Both the position numbers and the translations under genes were made by a program. Below are positions 34,887 to 47,140 of a stretch of DNA of 64,000 bases, piece by piece; position 1 is the stretch's first letter, and each line of letters opens with the position of its first letter. The stretch spans positions 15,232,800-15,296,799 of the forward strand of contig NC_079518.1 of the NCBI RefSeq assembly GCF_000801105.2, given 5' to 3'. The notes under the pieces were generated by a model that was given only the letters and a program-made list of their open reading frames with translations, made no database searches and was not told the DNA's origin. The stretch comes from Raphanus sativus (lineage: Eukaryota; Streptophyta; Magnoliopsida; Brassicales; Brassicaceae).

Positions 34887-36159
34887 TAGAATAAAAATTA
34901 TATGGATAAAGATAATCAGTTCCAAAAATATGAGAATCAAATATTTAGAAATATCCAGTTTCCTCATATTAATAAAAAAAAATTTAAATAAGAAAATTAT
35001 GATTTACCAAATAAAATTTTAAATAAAACATTGATTTGGAAACTTCTTCCACGCCATCTTTTATATTTCATTGATTGATCACAAAATTTTCACAAAAATT
35101 TCACAATTATTCTACCACGATTCATAAATATTTTGAGATAATGATAAGAACAAAAAAAATATTTTTAAAAGAGAAACTAAAATATATTCTACTTACAAAC
35201 TAATTTTCAGTAAAAATATTATTTGAAAAATTGCTTGAAATAAACTAAGTTGGATAAGATTTTTAATTTGAAATAGAGAAGGATATTTCTTTCTAAAAAA
35301 TCTTTTAAAGATCTTTGTAAAATGTATTTTTGAAAATTAATAAATTTATATGATTTTAATTTTCGTTCATCAACCAAAAATAAATTTAATTTGAAATGCT
35401 AATTATATTTTATGACAATAACAATTTAAGTTGGTTAATTTTCGGAAAATAATTTGTCATGATTTTGAAAAGATTTTCTTAGAATTTTCTTTAACAATAT
35501 TTATTTGTATTTAAAATAAAATATAAAGATATTAAAATATATGATGATTAAGTTATGTATTTTAAATAAAATAGAAAGATACTAAAAGATATGATGATTA
35601 ATATTCTTTTCTTTAGTTTTTTTTTTGATTATACAGAGGTATACTGGCTCCCACAGAAATGAGTCCAGACTAGTTACGTGTTTGCAGCCTACATTTTTTT
35701 AGTTGCTTTAGTTAAAAAATTATATTTTAATATTTAACAATTGTTTTGTAAATTTTAATTTCGAATTTATATTTGAATTTAAAGGTAGTATTGCCATTTT
35801 GAAAATATTTAGTCTAATTGAACATAATGCATATGAGATTAGTCTAATAAAATATATTAATCATTTTTTGGCCTAAAAACAATTTTTCCTAAAAAAATCA
35901 ATAAGGAAGAGTAAGTAAAGTAACTTTGTATAGCTTTAATGAAACTTCATTTGACATTTGTAAGCTTTAGATCAATTAGATTTTTATTTTACAATTAACT
36001 TTTAATTATGTAACTAAAATTTATTAAAATATCAATATTTCTTTTTGTTTAAGAATTTTTTTGGGTTCTCATTGACAACGTTGCTCGTAGATTAGTTTTC
36101 TTCAAGATAAAAAAATGCATAACATAATCGAATTGACCAAAACATAACTTCAACTTCGC
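34887..36159. other. AT-rich DNA without a gene
   Basis: No coding or terminus signal beyond simple AT repeats; two near-identical 50-base stretches with AAGATANTAAAANATATGATG occur near 35520 and 35575. Confidence 0.4.
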
Positions 36160-37960
36160 TGTTCGGATACCCGTTCGGGTTTTCTAGAATATTTCAGTTC
36201 AGATGTTTCGCTATACGGATATAGATTCCGTTCAGGTATTTTTGTACTTTGGTTTGTGTTCGGATATTTTTAGTTCGGGTTCGGTTATTTTGGGCCGGGT
36301 TTAAAAATTTATATTTCGAAGAAAAAAATAATTAGTTTTTCATTTTTAAGTTCTTTTGTATTTAAAATTTTATTTTTCGATTAATTAATTTTTATTTTTA
36401 ATAGATTGAATGATTAATAGATTTGGAGGTAATATTTAAAAAAATAAATAGACATTAATGTGGCTATTGTTTTTAGAATTTGGATGTAATTTATGTTAAT
36501 ACATGAAACAAAAAGCTTGATATTCATTTTAAGTGAGTATCAGATCATTTTCTCCGTAATTATATATATCTTTTATATTAAAATAGAAGTCATGACTTCT
36601 TTTATGTGTGATATTTTATTTTGGACCATCTAATAGAAAATCACCATATTTAATGGTGTATTATTTTCCATATATTCTACCTATTAATGCAAAATATTAA
36701 AACAAGATTAGCCTATAATCTCGCTGCTCTATATATTCTCTTCACGAACAGTAGTTACCTAAAATAAGCAAATGACTAATAAAAGTACCAACATTTTTTT
36801 GGTACGTACGCATAAAGGTACCAATATTAACTTTTCTTTTTTTTTCAATTTTTTTTCTTACGAAAACTAAAACTTGGTTTCTTTTTGTTCAATTCTTAAG
36901 AACATGAATATAAATCTGGATATATAACATGATTATCAAAAGAATATATTTACCATCACATAAAATGTCATGCTTTTCATATATTTTGTATACCTTACTT
37001 CATTTTGACAATTATGTTTCTATATATATGTCGGCTAATCTATAATTACCAAATCAAATTCATGTAAGACCATTATATAAAAAAACTATATTTTTGCAAT
37101 CTATATATGTTTGAAGTCTAACAATCTTAAGAATATGCCTTAATATTTTTATTATTTATTTCCTATATACCTAAAAATAATACAATAAATCTATATATTT
37201 TGAAAAAAACAGATTTCTTAATATAAAAATAATTTAAAGTTATCTACGAGTTATGCATTCAGATAAATAAACATATTAACTAATTTTCATATCAAATATT
37301 AAAACAACATTTGATGAATACAAGAAAGGTTAAAATTAATTATTGCATTAGGATTATAAATTATTAGATAAACAAATATACCTTTTCCTAAAAATATACT
37401 TTTTGTCTATAAGAAATAATCATGCTTTTCAAAGTCTAGATTAAAATCTAATATTCTTTATAATGGATATTAAACATAATCATGCAATAATTTATTAATA
37501 TTTTAATAAATCAGAAATATACTATTATATTATAAATCTTATATCTTATTATATATCAAAACAGAATCACAACCTCAATTCATGTGTGATTTTTTTTAAA
37601 GAAAATTGACCCTCACTAGAAATCAGTTATCATTTATTTATTACTAATAATGTGGTTTGATAATATATCTCTCCTAATATAACCATAAACTCCTACAAAA
37701 CCGGATTGGTTAACAAACTGATATTCGATCAAAAACAAACAAACTAATATTTAATTTATTATTATTATTTGATTCTTTATTAAATGTAATCTTATCGTTC
37801 TAATTCTGAACATTCTATTTGTTAACTTTACCATCAATCCAAGTATTTATATATATAAAATAAAAATCAACACCCGCACGGATACTTTGCTATTTCGATT
37901 CGGGTTTTTAGATTAGGTTTGGATACGGGTTCAGCTATCGGGTAAAATGCTCACCCCTCT
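36160..37960. mobile_element. Nested remnants: hAT-like ends around Helitron 5' ends
   Basis: The left margin has TTCGGATACCCGTTCGGG repeats and the right margin has CGGGTAAAATGCTCACCCCT, like the hAT-like element at 29851. Between them are two plus-strand Helitron 5' starts (about 36568, TCTTTTATATTAAAATAGAA; about 37540, with CAAAACAGAATCACAACC) and, near 37870, a half hairpin ACCCGCACGG lacking its partner and CTAG. I cannot fix boundaries. Confidence 0.4.
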
Positions 37961-38506
37961 GAACTCATAAGCTTCTCATGCCACATCACCATAATGTGGT
38001 AATATTGAATCAACAGCATATAAAAAGAATCAATATAGGCTATATAGCAATCAATCTACTTTGGGTTCTGTGTAGATGTTTCTATCGCCGTACTATAGGG
38101 TAGACACGTGCTTCTATTTTTGTATTATAATACTTTGGTCTATTTGCAGAAGTTGAAACATAATCAGGATCATGTTCCGATTATTATTTGTCTCACCTAG
38201 GTTAGATTAAAGTGACATTTAACAGCAACGTTATCTTTCAGCTTTAAGACATGGGTTACTAAACAATAATATAACTTCAGATTCTTTTCCTGTATTGCTA
38301 ATTAATATTTATTTGCATTGCTAATTATATTGGCATAGTTATAGTTCAAAGATTTGATTTTTAAAGAGTTTGTATGGGATGGGATATAAGTTACCTAGTG
38401 TTCTTTGATCAATGATCATACAGTGTCTTGATTTGTTGCTCTTTGGTCAACAAAAGCATAGTCACGGGATGGTTTGTATCAAATACACAATATGGCCATA
38501 GTCAAC

Positions 38507-39973
38507 TGATATCTTGTGTTTTTAATAGATTTTATCATTCATTTATCATGCATTTTGATCATCTAGGATAGCATTTAGACTTGTTTAGTTTGCATTGCAT
38601 TGCATTTGTTCTTATCAGGTGATGGAGATGCCAAATGGTGACTTTGGAGCAATTGGAGGTGGATTGGAGGCAAGATTGGTGTTTTTCGAGTTCATGGTGT
38701 GATGACCAAGTGTCCCAGCGGCTTCATGTGACAGGCAGCGGCATTTTGACCTCGCAGGAAGCCGATGCACATCACCCAGCGGCCTAGCGTCACCCAGCGG
38801 CCTGGCGTCCTGACGAGAAGCCGGTGCAGAAGTTCTGCTGAAAATTCTAAGTGTTGGAGCGGCCTTTGGTGCAGTGGCTTCACCAAACCGCTGGAGAAAA
38901 AAAACACACCTCCCTGCCCAACTTCGACTTCTTGCAGCGGCTTGGTGAACGTGACGAGAAGCCGGTGTGCATATCCCAGCGGGTTTTTGCACCCCTCAAC
39001 GGCTTTTTGTCAGCGCCAAAAGGCAGTTGCGACCATTTTCATAGTTAGCATTTGAGAGTTGACCAGACTTGTTTTTACTCTTTTATCCTTATGTTTCTAG
39101 CTAATATAAATACTTTGTAGACCTAATCTTTGGAATCATCTCATTTTTCTCTCTAGACTTTGCCTCATTTTGTAAAAGCTTGAATCTTTTTATCATTCTA
39201 AGGAATTTCTTCATCTTATATCTTGTTTCTCTTAATCATTAACATGATTAGCCTTGAATCTCATATGGATTTGAGGTTTATCATGGAGATTAGGGAGTAG
39301 ACACATTTTGGATTCATGGGTTAGGGTGATTAAGGGTGATTAGTGAAGATCTAGAGTGTTTAGTGTTAGATCTACTTATTTCTTTGCTTGTTGAGGGTTC
39401 TTAATGCTATTTTAGTCTTGATCATACTAAAATAGATCCCTAGACATTTCCTGCCCGAAAGGTGTATGATGAAATGTCTGAACCAACTCTTCAATGCTTT
39501 TAGTCTACTTTGCCAAAGAGATTTGTTGTTAAAGAGGCTAAGATTGCTATTAGACTTGTTCTCCATGTTTGCTTTAGTAACATTCAACCTAAGAGATTAG
39601 ATGCTTGAGTTGCTTTAGCAAAAGAACATTCATCTAGAGATAGAGCTTGTTTAGTGTTGTGTCTAGGCATAAGGAAAGTGTTTGATTGATAGCTTGCCAC
39701 TCTAGTTTGGATCTTAGTCACCCAAAATCAAGTCCCTAGTCCCATGAGTTCACCTTAGCATTTGATTGAGTTCTTGCACTAGTTTCTAGATTGGATTTGA
39801 GATCACCTTGTTCATATTAGTAGGTTCTTAGCTTGTTACCATCATCCATCTTCTCGTTTGCTTAGATTAAGAGAGTTTGTGTATTCCTAGTGCTATAGAT
39901 CTCTAGTTCTCTGTGGTTCGACAATCTTTTATACTATCATTTGACTTGGGAGCCTTGAAAACTCCCAACATCA
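38507..39973 (+). mobile_element. Solo LTR with 5-bp target duplication
   Basis: Begins TGATATCTTGTG, ends AACATCA, and is flanked by TCAAC on both sides (38502-38506 and 39974-39978). Copy B has a single TCAAC with no insert (55748-55752). Length 1467 bases with no internal region, so it arose by LTR-LTR recombination. Both ends and the TATA region (TATAAATA at 39105-39112) match the LTR at 3055-4464. The segment 38650-39030 is GC-rich with repeated AGCGGC and GACGAGAAGCCGGTG motifs and does not match that LTR. Open frames in it are by-products of composition. Confidence 0.9.
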
Positions 39974-40263
39974 TCAACAAAAGAGAAAGAGAGAGACATA
40001 CGCTACCAAGGAATCTTACCCCATGTGGTGGGCTTGACCCACATGCATTTGAATTATATTTCCACACTTTATGAGAGAATCTATAACAGTACATTATTTA
40101 ACTACCACGGGCGTAATCGCGCGAAAATATTGTTTCATTGTTTTTAAATATGATTTCTATATGATGTAATTATTTGGTTGTTTTTATTTGTTAAAAATAT
40201 TATTTGATATTTTTATTGTGTAATATAGTAATATAATAATATGTTGTTGTTTATATAATAGTA

Positions 40264-43200
40264 CTAGAGTTGGCCCGCCCTACGGACGGGATATCAAATT
40301 CAAAATTACATAAGATATCAATTAGCTATAATAGATATTAACTTAGTTAAAACTTAAGTTGGTCTTGGTCTTACTATTCGTTGTGTGGATTCTGTTATTA
40401 CCAAAACCAGCATAAATTTGTTATTTAGATAGTTACATTATTACCATATCACATTCAAAACTGAGAAATACCTACTTTCTGTAAAAACTTTGAAGCATAC
40501 GAATCAATTTTATTCTTTGTAAGGATTAGAGTATATGTAAAGTTTCTCCTACTTTATAGAATCTGTTATGATATAAATTATGATCTATAGATGGATATGT
40601 GGATAAAAACAAAGCGAAATAGATTTATATGAAGCTATAGTTATCATTAATGATATTAGATATCTTAAGTCATTACACAAAAGAACACTTTAAGTTAATC
40701 TCAATAAAAAATCTTCTTCGTCAACTTCTTCGAACCACTCTTTTTGTAGTATGTAGTTTTGATTGGGAGATCTCGTAAACAGTACCAATAAATGTCTATT
40801 GATTTTTTTTTTGTCTTTTGTTTTATAAATTTATAAATTTTACCGGTACTTTTGATTATTTGTGTTGTTGAAAGCACTTTCAGATTATTGGTTCGGACAA
40901 AAGAAGTTTCATCGCCACAACAAATAAAAACTCTATTACTTATCGTAATTGTACAAATTTGAAAATGTGGCAATTACTTCTGCCTTTTAACTAATATGAA
41001 TAATAAAAATAGTCATCCAACAACTTTGCCCTCCCTAAACTTCGGACTAATTTTTGTTAATCCAAAGAACAACATACATTGAATTATTGTACACAGTTTC
41101 AGATCATAGTGAATGGTTTAATCTACATGGATAAACTAAAAAGATATCTTGATCTTAAGTATGAGAAGCTGTCTCAATAAAAAGACATAAACCAGTAATT
41201 AGTGCTAATTAAAGATAAAATCTTAAACTAAAAACACATTCCTTTTACTACTGCACCTTCATGAATTAAAATACAAAACTTACCAAAAACTCTCCACCAT
41301 AATAAAAAATGGAAACTTTAACCAAATATTACTATTCCCCTTGACTTTTATAATGTAACTACTTCTATAATTTCACTTATATATCCTGAAATTTAGTCCT
41401 TATTTGTTAACGGTTATTAATTCTCATTGTTGATATGTTTGATCTTAAATGTCTAGGTCTGGCTATTGAATGTGATGGACATGAGCACTATTGTGGTTAA
41501 ATTATAAGAGCGATTATTATGACATATTTTGAAAATTTTCTTGCTATTTCTGTATTTTTGTGTGCTCCTTTTGACAACCTTTATTTATATTTTTTTATGT
41601 CGGATCTTTTTTTTAAGTCAGGGAGGGGAAAACACATGGTCGAGAAGTTTTTAGTTTCCGCAAACTAATTTTAAAAAAAGAATTTTATGAGAGTCACTTC
41701 TTATTATATCTTTTATCTTATATGAGTTTTGTCTGATGAGACAAATATAAAAAGCTCGTTAACAAATTATCATATTGCTTTTAAAAGTTATTTTTATTTG
41801 TTCTTTAATTTATATATTTTTCGCTTATATGTAAAATATAGTTGTATATTTCTAAACGTTAATCTCAGGAAGATATTTGATTGTCCAAAACGTTAATTTT
41901 TTTTTTTAGAATTGCTGCTCAATAGCAAATTGAAACAAATTGAAAAATATAAGGCAAATCCATTAATTAACATTAAGCTTCTTCACAAGATTACAAACAC
42001 TTTTGTTTTCTAATAAAACTTAAAACACTGGATTTCTTACTTAGGGAAAGGGTAACAACGATTTTGATAGTTGGAATTAGACTGTATATGTTCAAATCCT
42101 ACATACACTGTGTCTTTCCACCAAGAATCTTCAGCCCATCACATGAAGACTTTTATTAGCGTCTTCCATTGAAGTCTGCAGCTCTTTTATATCCCCCTCT
42201 TGTCTAGTCTCCCTAAGACTCTGTAGCCTTCTCTCCAGCTCATTAGGACATATTCGTTGTTGTTCCTCCAATGGTCATGAACACATGAGTTTGAACCTAG
42301 TTCCTTCTAAATCCTGACTCTTCTCTGAAACCCCCTGTAAACTGTTTCACAATAAGTTAATAGCAGTTACATTAGAGAAGACAATGAAGTTAATATTATG
42401 TGGAAGTGAATGCGTTTGAGTTGAGACAAAGAATCAAAATATTTAATGGCTTGAGTCTCAAGGAATTTAATATCAAGAATTTCACCATGAGCTTGAAATA
42501 GTTACCCTTTTGTTCTTGCCCAATCTGAAGAAGCAAAAAACTCAGCTTGGCGTTATGTTTCAAACTGATCCATTTCTTCTCCAAAATCTTCTTACCCTTC
42601 CTTTAAACACGTAATGTTTTTAAAGACCCATCATATCCAGAGCTGAACAGAAACTCCCTTATTGCAGTTCTAAATACAAAACTAAGAGACAAATTAATGT
42701 GGATTGTTTATACAGTGATCAATGAAATCTCACAGTATTCCTGCAAGATGATGATTAAGTACTCGAAATCACTATACATTTATGTTTCTTTAAAAGGCAC
42801 TATAAACTAAATGATTTCTGGTGTAACCTTCCTAGTGCTCACTTCTTGCTCTTCTGGAGCTTTATCACTCATAACCCTCCACTGCATTTGCAACAAAGCT
42901 CTTTGCCTCTTTTCCTACAACGGTAACTCATTTACGTCAGTAGGTTTTAACCTATAACACGTGCTATCTTGTAATGAATCTTGTAAAACACTATACTTTT
43001 AATCTCTGAAGATCTAATTCGTCTTGCAGCTTCTTGTAATCATCTTCGTAGTGACACTTAAATGCTTTCAGTTGAACGTCATGCTCGTTCCTGATTGTTG
43101 TTATCCTCAGCATGAGAGAATTTTACCAATCGAATACCAGAGTCTCCATATTCCTAAACTATCAAATTGTGCTCCTGGTATGGTACCTCTTTCAATTCAG

Positions 43201-44438
43201 TTTCGGCCTAAGGCTGAGCTTGTATCAGTTCCTCATCGTGCTTAGCTTTGAGATTTAACTCCCTATTCTCATGTTCCTCCCGGATAGTGAGTATCTGCAG
43301 AACATGAGCTTTATCATCATGTTTGCTATTTGAAAACCTGCTCAGTATCAAATTTACAAACATAAAGGCAAGAGAAAAGGGACTTTGGTTCTCGTATGTG
43401 CAAAGCTTATTCATGCTCGTTGATATTCAGAAAGTGAAGATTATTATACCAGAGAAGCATTATCCTCTTGAATGGTCAGCAATTGGTGCTTTGATTTGGC
43501 TTTACAGTCAGAAAGTTCTTTATCATATTTAGTGGATAACTCTTTGATAACCTTCTCAGCCTGAAATCAGAACCATGATCAACAATTGCTTGGTCTATTG
43601 CAATTATAAAATATGTCAACATATACCTTTTCCTTTTCAACTTTAATAACCTCCTGCTTCTCCTCAATACTTCCTCTGGGTTTCATTAATCGTTTAAAAC
43701 GCATCAGAGAAGCATATACGCACGTATACATGGAGAAAGTGATCCAGACTGGTCATTCCTCTGAGATAACTTCTTCAAGTGCCTAGATAATTCCAACTGT
43801 TTATTTTCAGCATCAGATCATATTTCAAAAAATTGAAGTGAAATAGATAACCTTAGAATCTAGAGGAGCATGGCACGACGTTCCTGGCCTCCCAAAATCG
43901 GAGCAGGCGAACTTGTACGGAGGAGGAGGAAGAGCGGCCAGTCTGTAGATCGGAGTGGGAGACCAAATCGTTAGCTATTACTCAAACTTTTTGTCCGCTG
44001 TTTAGTTGAGAAGAAAGTATGATTTTGAAAGCATGAACTCGCACCTTTTTTATAGCAGAGCTTCCACCGCCTTGCACTATTCAGGGTCGCATTGAATGGA
44101 GATCGTGTGTGATTGATGAAGGAGCACTTAATGAGGGGGAATCGGTTACTGTATCATCTCGCTCGGGAAGAAGAAGACGAAAGATCCGTCGATGGAAGAA
44201 GGTTGGAGACACTAGACAGAGAAACCACTAACCTCGAAAACGATATGTTTTACTGGGTGTAAGCTTAGACGGGCCTGATTATGTGGAGCCAGCCCAAACG
44301 AAAAAATAAATGAAGCCCGCGACGAACTAAATGATACGGTGAGTTTTGATCAAACGGGACAGGTGTCGCAGCATGGTGAATTGAATTAGTGACGTGGCTC
44401 CTTCTCGTGAGAGAATAACTCTATTTTATAGTATTAGA
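40264..44438 (-). mobile_element. 4.2-kb Helitron with captured gene fragments, minus strand
   Basis: Copy B gives the empty site: AATAGTA then CTTGTTAGTGG, uninterrupted. In copy A the same junction is split by a sequence whose minus-strand 5' end is TCTAATACTATAAAATAGAG (44438) and whose 3' end is an imperfect hairpin CCCGCCC/GGACGGG followed by AACTCTAG (40264). There is no target duplication, as expected for Helitrons. The right part holds multi-exon gene fragments in the same orientation; there is no Rep/helicase. Confidence 0.9.
42140..43925 (-). pseudogene. Captured multi-exon fragment of a coiled-coil protein gene
   Basis: Exon-like blocks on the minus strand, each ending near a splice-like site: PIYRLAALPPPPYKFACSDF with RPGTSCHAPLDSK (43925-43860), LKKLSQRNDQSGSLSP (about 43780), SIEEKQEVIKVEKEK (43670-43625), [18 protein letters not shown] with [12 protein letters not shown] (43562-43460), ILTIREEHENRELNLKAKHD (43300-43220), KRQRALLQMQWRVMSDKAPE (42910-42850), EKKWISLKHNAKLSF (42585) and NELERRLQSLRETRQEGDI (42245-42160). 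Heptad-rich and charged, so mostly coiled coil. Stops occur between blocks. I do not recognise the donor gene. Enclosure by Helitron ends shows capture. Confidence 0.6.
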
Positions 44439-45660
44439 CTTGTTAGTGGTGAAGTTAACATCTGATGTAATCATATTAAATTTTAATAACTTTGCATTAA
44501 GGTGTGTTTTGATTATAAGATTAAAAGCTTCAGTGTCAAATTGTATTTTATTTTTAATTTCTTTTATTTTTTTTTAAGATATTTTTTTGCGTTCTCTCCA
44601 TATTTTAACATTGAGTTGTCACCATATATGTATTCTGTTTACTTTTATGTGTGCGGTGTTTCTCACCATCACCGTTGGCTGTTCCTCTTCTTTTTAAGAT
44701 TTCAACTGATGTTAAGGACCGTATCTCCTTGGGTTGGGTTAGAGTTAAGTCGTCTTTGATGTTGTCTTCCTCGTCGTTGGCTTTCCGTCGATAGTCCATG
44801 TCGTCTTGATTTTCAAGATCTGAATTTTTGTGATCTGACTTCTATACTCTCTTTTATATCTCGAGAACAGCTCCACAATTTGCTTATTTCGTTTCGTCTT
44901 TCCTTTCCTCTTTATTTTTTAATCTCGTTGCAGCTTTTATTGATACTCGCGTTACTGTGGTTATCCCTTTCGTCAAGTTTGCCAATTCAGGCTTGGGTAG
45001 TATTATCCTACGTATATGTTTCGTGGGTTTGGAAAACTATTTATGGTCTCCAGCTTAAACTCTAGTTTCTCGGTGGCTTCAATATTCCATCTCTCTGGTT
45101 TTTTTCTTTTTTCTCTTTTCCCTCAGTATAAGTGTACAGAGTTAGTCTCTTGGAATTTTGGTCTCTTCTATCCAATGCTTTGTGGTTCTTTGCTGGCATG
45201 GATGCTTTGTACTTATTTAGTTTGTAATTTCTTCTTCTTAATTTGATTATTTTATAATTTAATAGTAAAATAAATATATAATTTGTCAATGAAATAGTGA
45301 AAAATAGTAAAAATAGTAAAAATAATAAAATAGCAAAATTTTATGCTATATTTATTAATCTTGAATTTTAGCGACCAGTAAAATAGATTATCAAACTTCA
45401 TATGATGATACTTAGTGTGAAAAGGATTAAATATGATAAGTTGTATATAAAAGTCATTTGTGTGTATTAAGGACTAAAATCACGATTAGAAATTTTGGGT
45501 CAATCCATGAAAAATAGACAATTATAAAGTGTTCGGCCAAATTGCAAAAATCTAAAAAAAGAAGACTTAAAATGTAAAAAAATGAACACATGAAGACACA
45601 TGTCAACAAAGTCCATTTTCACATGTCATAAGAAGAACAAAAATTCTACTTTATATATAT
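44439..45660. repeat. Right part of copy A, non-coding; matches 56038-57250
   Basis: Contains TCTCACCATCACCGTTGGCT and a T-rich body resembling the retroposon at 53132-54022 (CTCACCGTCACCGGGAGCGG). It may therefore be an older relative of that element. Short ORFs are disrupted differently in the two copies. Confidence 0.5.
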
Positions 45661-45661
45661 A

Positions 45662-45692
45662 CTAGATTTTGACCCGCGCTTTTGAAGCGCGG
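45662..45692 (-). mobile_element. Helitron 3' terminus cut by the assembly gap
   Basis: CTAG at 45662, then ATTTTGACCCGCGCTTTTGA and AGCGCGG up to the gap. The hairpin is CCGCGCTT/AAGCGCGG. The rest lies in or beyond the gap. Confidence 0.8.
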
Positions 45693-45792
45693 NNNNNNNN
45701 NNNNNNNNNNNNNNNNNNNNNNNNNNNNNNNNNNNNNNNNNNNNNNNNNNNNNNNNNNNNNNNNNNNNNNNNNNNNNNNNNNNNNNNNNNNN
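45693..45792. other. Assembly gap of exactly 100 N
   Basis: 100 consecutive N, the conventional size for a gap of unknown length. It sits exactly between the two copies of the segmental duplication. Confidence 0.99.
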
Positions 45793-46348
45793 TATAGATC
45801 TAGCCACTCGCAGCTAGCCATAGCTCTTATCAATTCTTGTTCTGATATTATATTTAGATCCTATTCCCATTTCAAGTGTAAAAGCCCCCTATTGTTTTTC
45901 AGATTGTGAGCTCCAGTAACTGAGATCAAAGTTCTAAAAAGAGAGAAAGATGCTTATGAACTTTGAGTTCCTCCTTCCCTCGTTGTTGTCCTTGATGTCA
46001 TTGAAATCCCCTAACATCAATCTTGGACTATCTGATATAGATCTGCAGCTGCATTGCATATCAATTTTTCACACAACTCTTTTCTATACTTTAACACAGG
46101 TATGTTATATATATATACGTCAAACAAAACACATTACATCCGTCTTCTATATACATATCAATGGTGTTGAGTAGGGGTGGGCAATTTACCGATATCCGAA
46201 GCCGCATCCGAACTCGATCCAAAAAATCTGAACCGAAATAGCAAAATACCCGAACGGTATTGATTTAGGAGAGATTGGATATCCGAACCCGAACGGGTAA
46301 TAATACCGAACCCGAATGGATATCCGAAGATAACAGAACATATATATA

Positions 46349-46380
<32 letters not shown>

Positions 46381-47140
46381 CTTTACCCTTATATTTTTAG
46401 TTTTCATCTCTCATTTTGTTTAAAATATTTATATTAATGTCACGCATACTTTAAGATTATAAAATATCATTAATTACGGAGAAAAAATGATTTGATATTC
46501 ACTTAAAATGAATATCACGTTTTTTCATGTATTAACAAAAGTTACATCCAAATTCCAAAAATAATAGCCTCTATTTATTTTTGAAATTTACCGCCAAATC
46601 TATAATAATTCAATCTATTAAAAAAAAAGTGAGTTAATCTAAAATTAAAATTTTAAATATAAGAACCTTAAAAACTGAAAAAATTAATTTTTCTTTCAAA
46701 ATCTAAATATCCGAACCCGGCCCAAAATAATCGAATCCGAACTAAAAATACCAGAATCCGACCCGAAGTACAGAAATACCCTGAATGGGTATTGTACTCC
46801 TATATCGAAATACCCGAAAATCTGAAATACAGATCCGAATCCGAACGGGTATCCAAACGCCCATTCCTAGTGTTGAGAGTAGGGTTCCAAAAAAAATAAC
46901 ATTGGCCCTATCATTCCACATCATCACTGACAGCCCACTACTGCCTTTAGCAGTCACAAAACAAAGATTGATCATTCCCTAGATCCTTAACTACCTTATT
47001 TACATAACTATCCACATTCTTAGTTTCTACAAAAAACATTATATCAGGCTAGACCTTCCTGATATCTTGGAGATGTGGAACTGTTAAGGGGCTTCCCAAA
47101 CCCTTGGCAGTTCCAAATAATGAGTATCTTCTAACTTCAT
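45793..47140 (-). pseudogene. LINE endonuclease remnant, copy B
   Basis: Matches 29466-30800: RIDRAMASCEWLDL at the left edge (on the minus strand), LGDFNDIKDN, and the endonuclease start at the right. It is interrupted by the copy B hAT-like element. Further stops than in copy A. The downstream RT part is lost in the gap or never duplicated. Confidence 0.85.
46172..46869. mobile_element. hAT-like element, copy B
   Basis: The ends TAGGGGTGGGC and GCCCATTCCTA and the flanking GTGTTGAG (46164-46171 and 46870-46877) are the same as in copy A, so the insertion predates the duplication. Confidence 0.88.

Larger units (their letters stand above)
29466..45660. repeat. Segmental duplication, copy A (with a solo LTR and a Helitron inserted)
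   Basis: Collinear with copy B at 45793-57250: 29466-38506 matches 45793-55752, 39979-40263 matches 55753-56037, and 44439-45660 matches 56038-57250. Identity by eye is high, with scattered substitutions (many C/T or G/A) and one-base indels. Sequences present only in A are the solo LTR with one target duplicate (38507-39978) and the Helitron (40264-44438). The duplicated content is all transposon-derived or AT-rich. Confidence 0.93.

Noticed and set aside
38615..39055. Overlapping ORFs on both strands of 65-125 codons
   Set aside because: They lie in the GC-rich part of a solo LTR; the low AT content alone explains the lack of stops, and no domain is recognisable.
45651..45909. ORFs running through the N gap
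   Set aside because: They consist mostly of undetermined residues and are not real reading frames.
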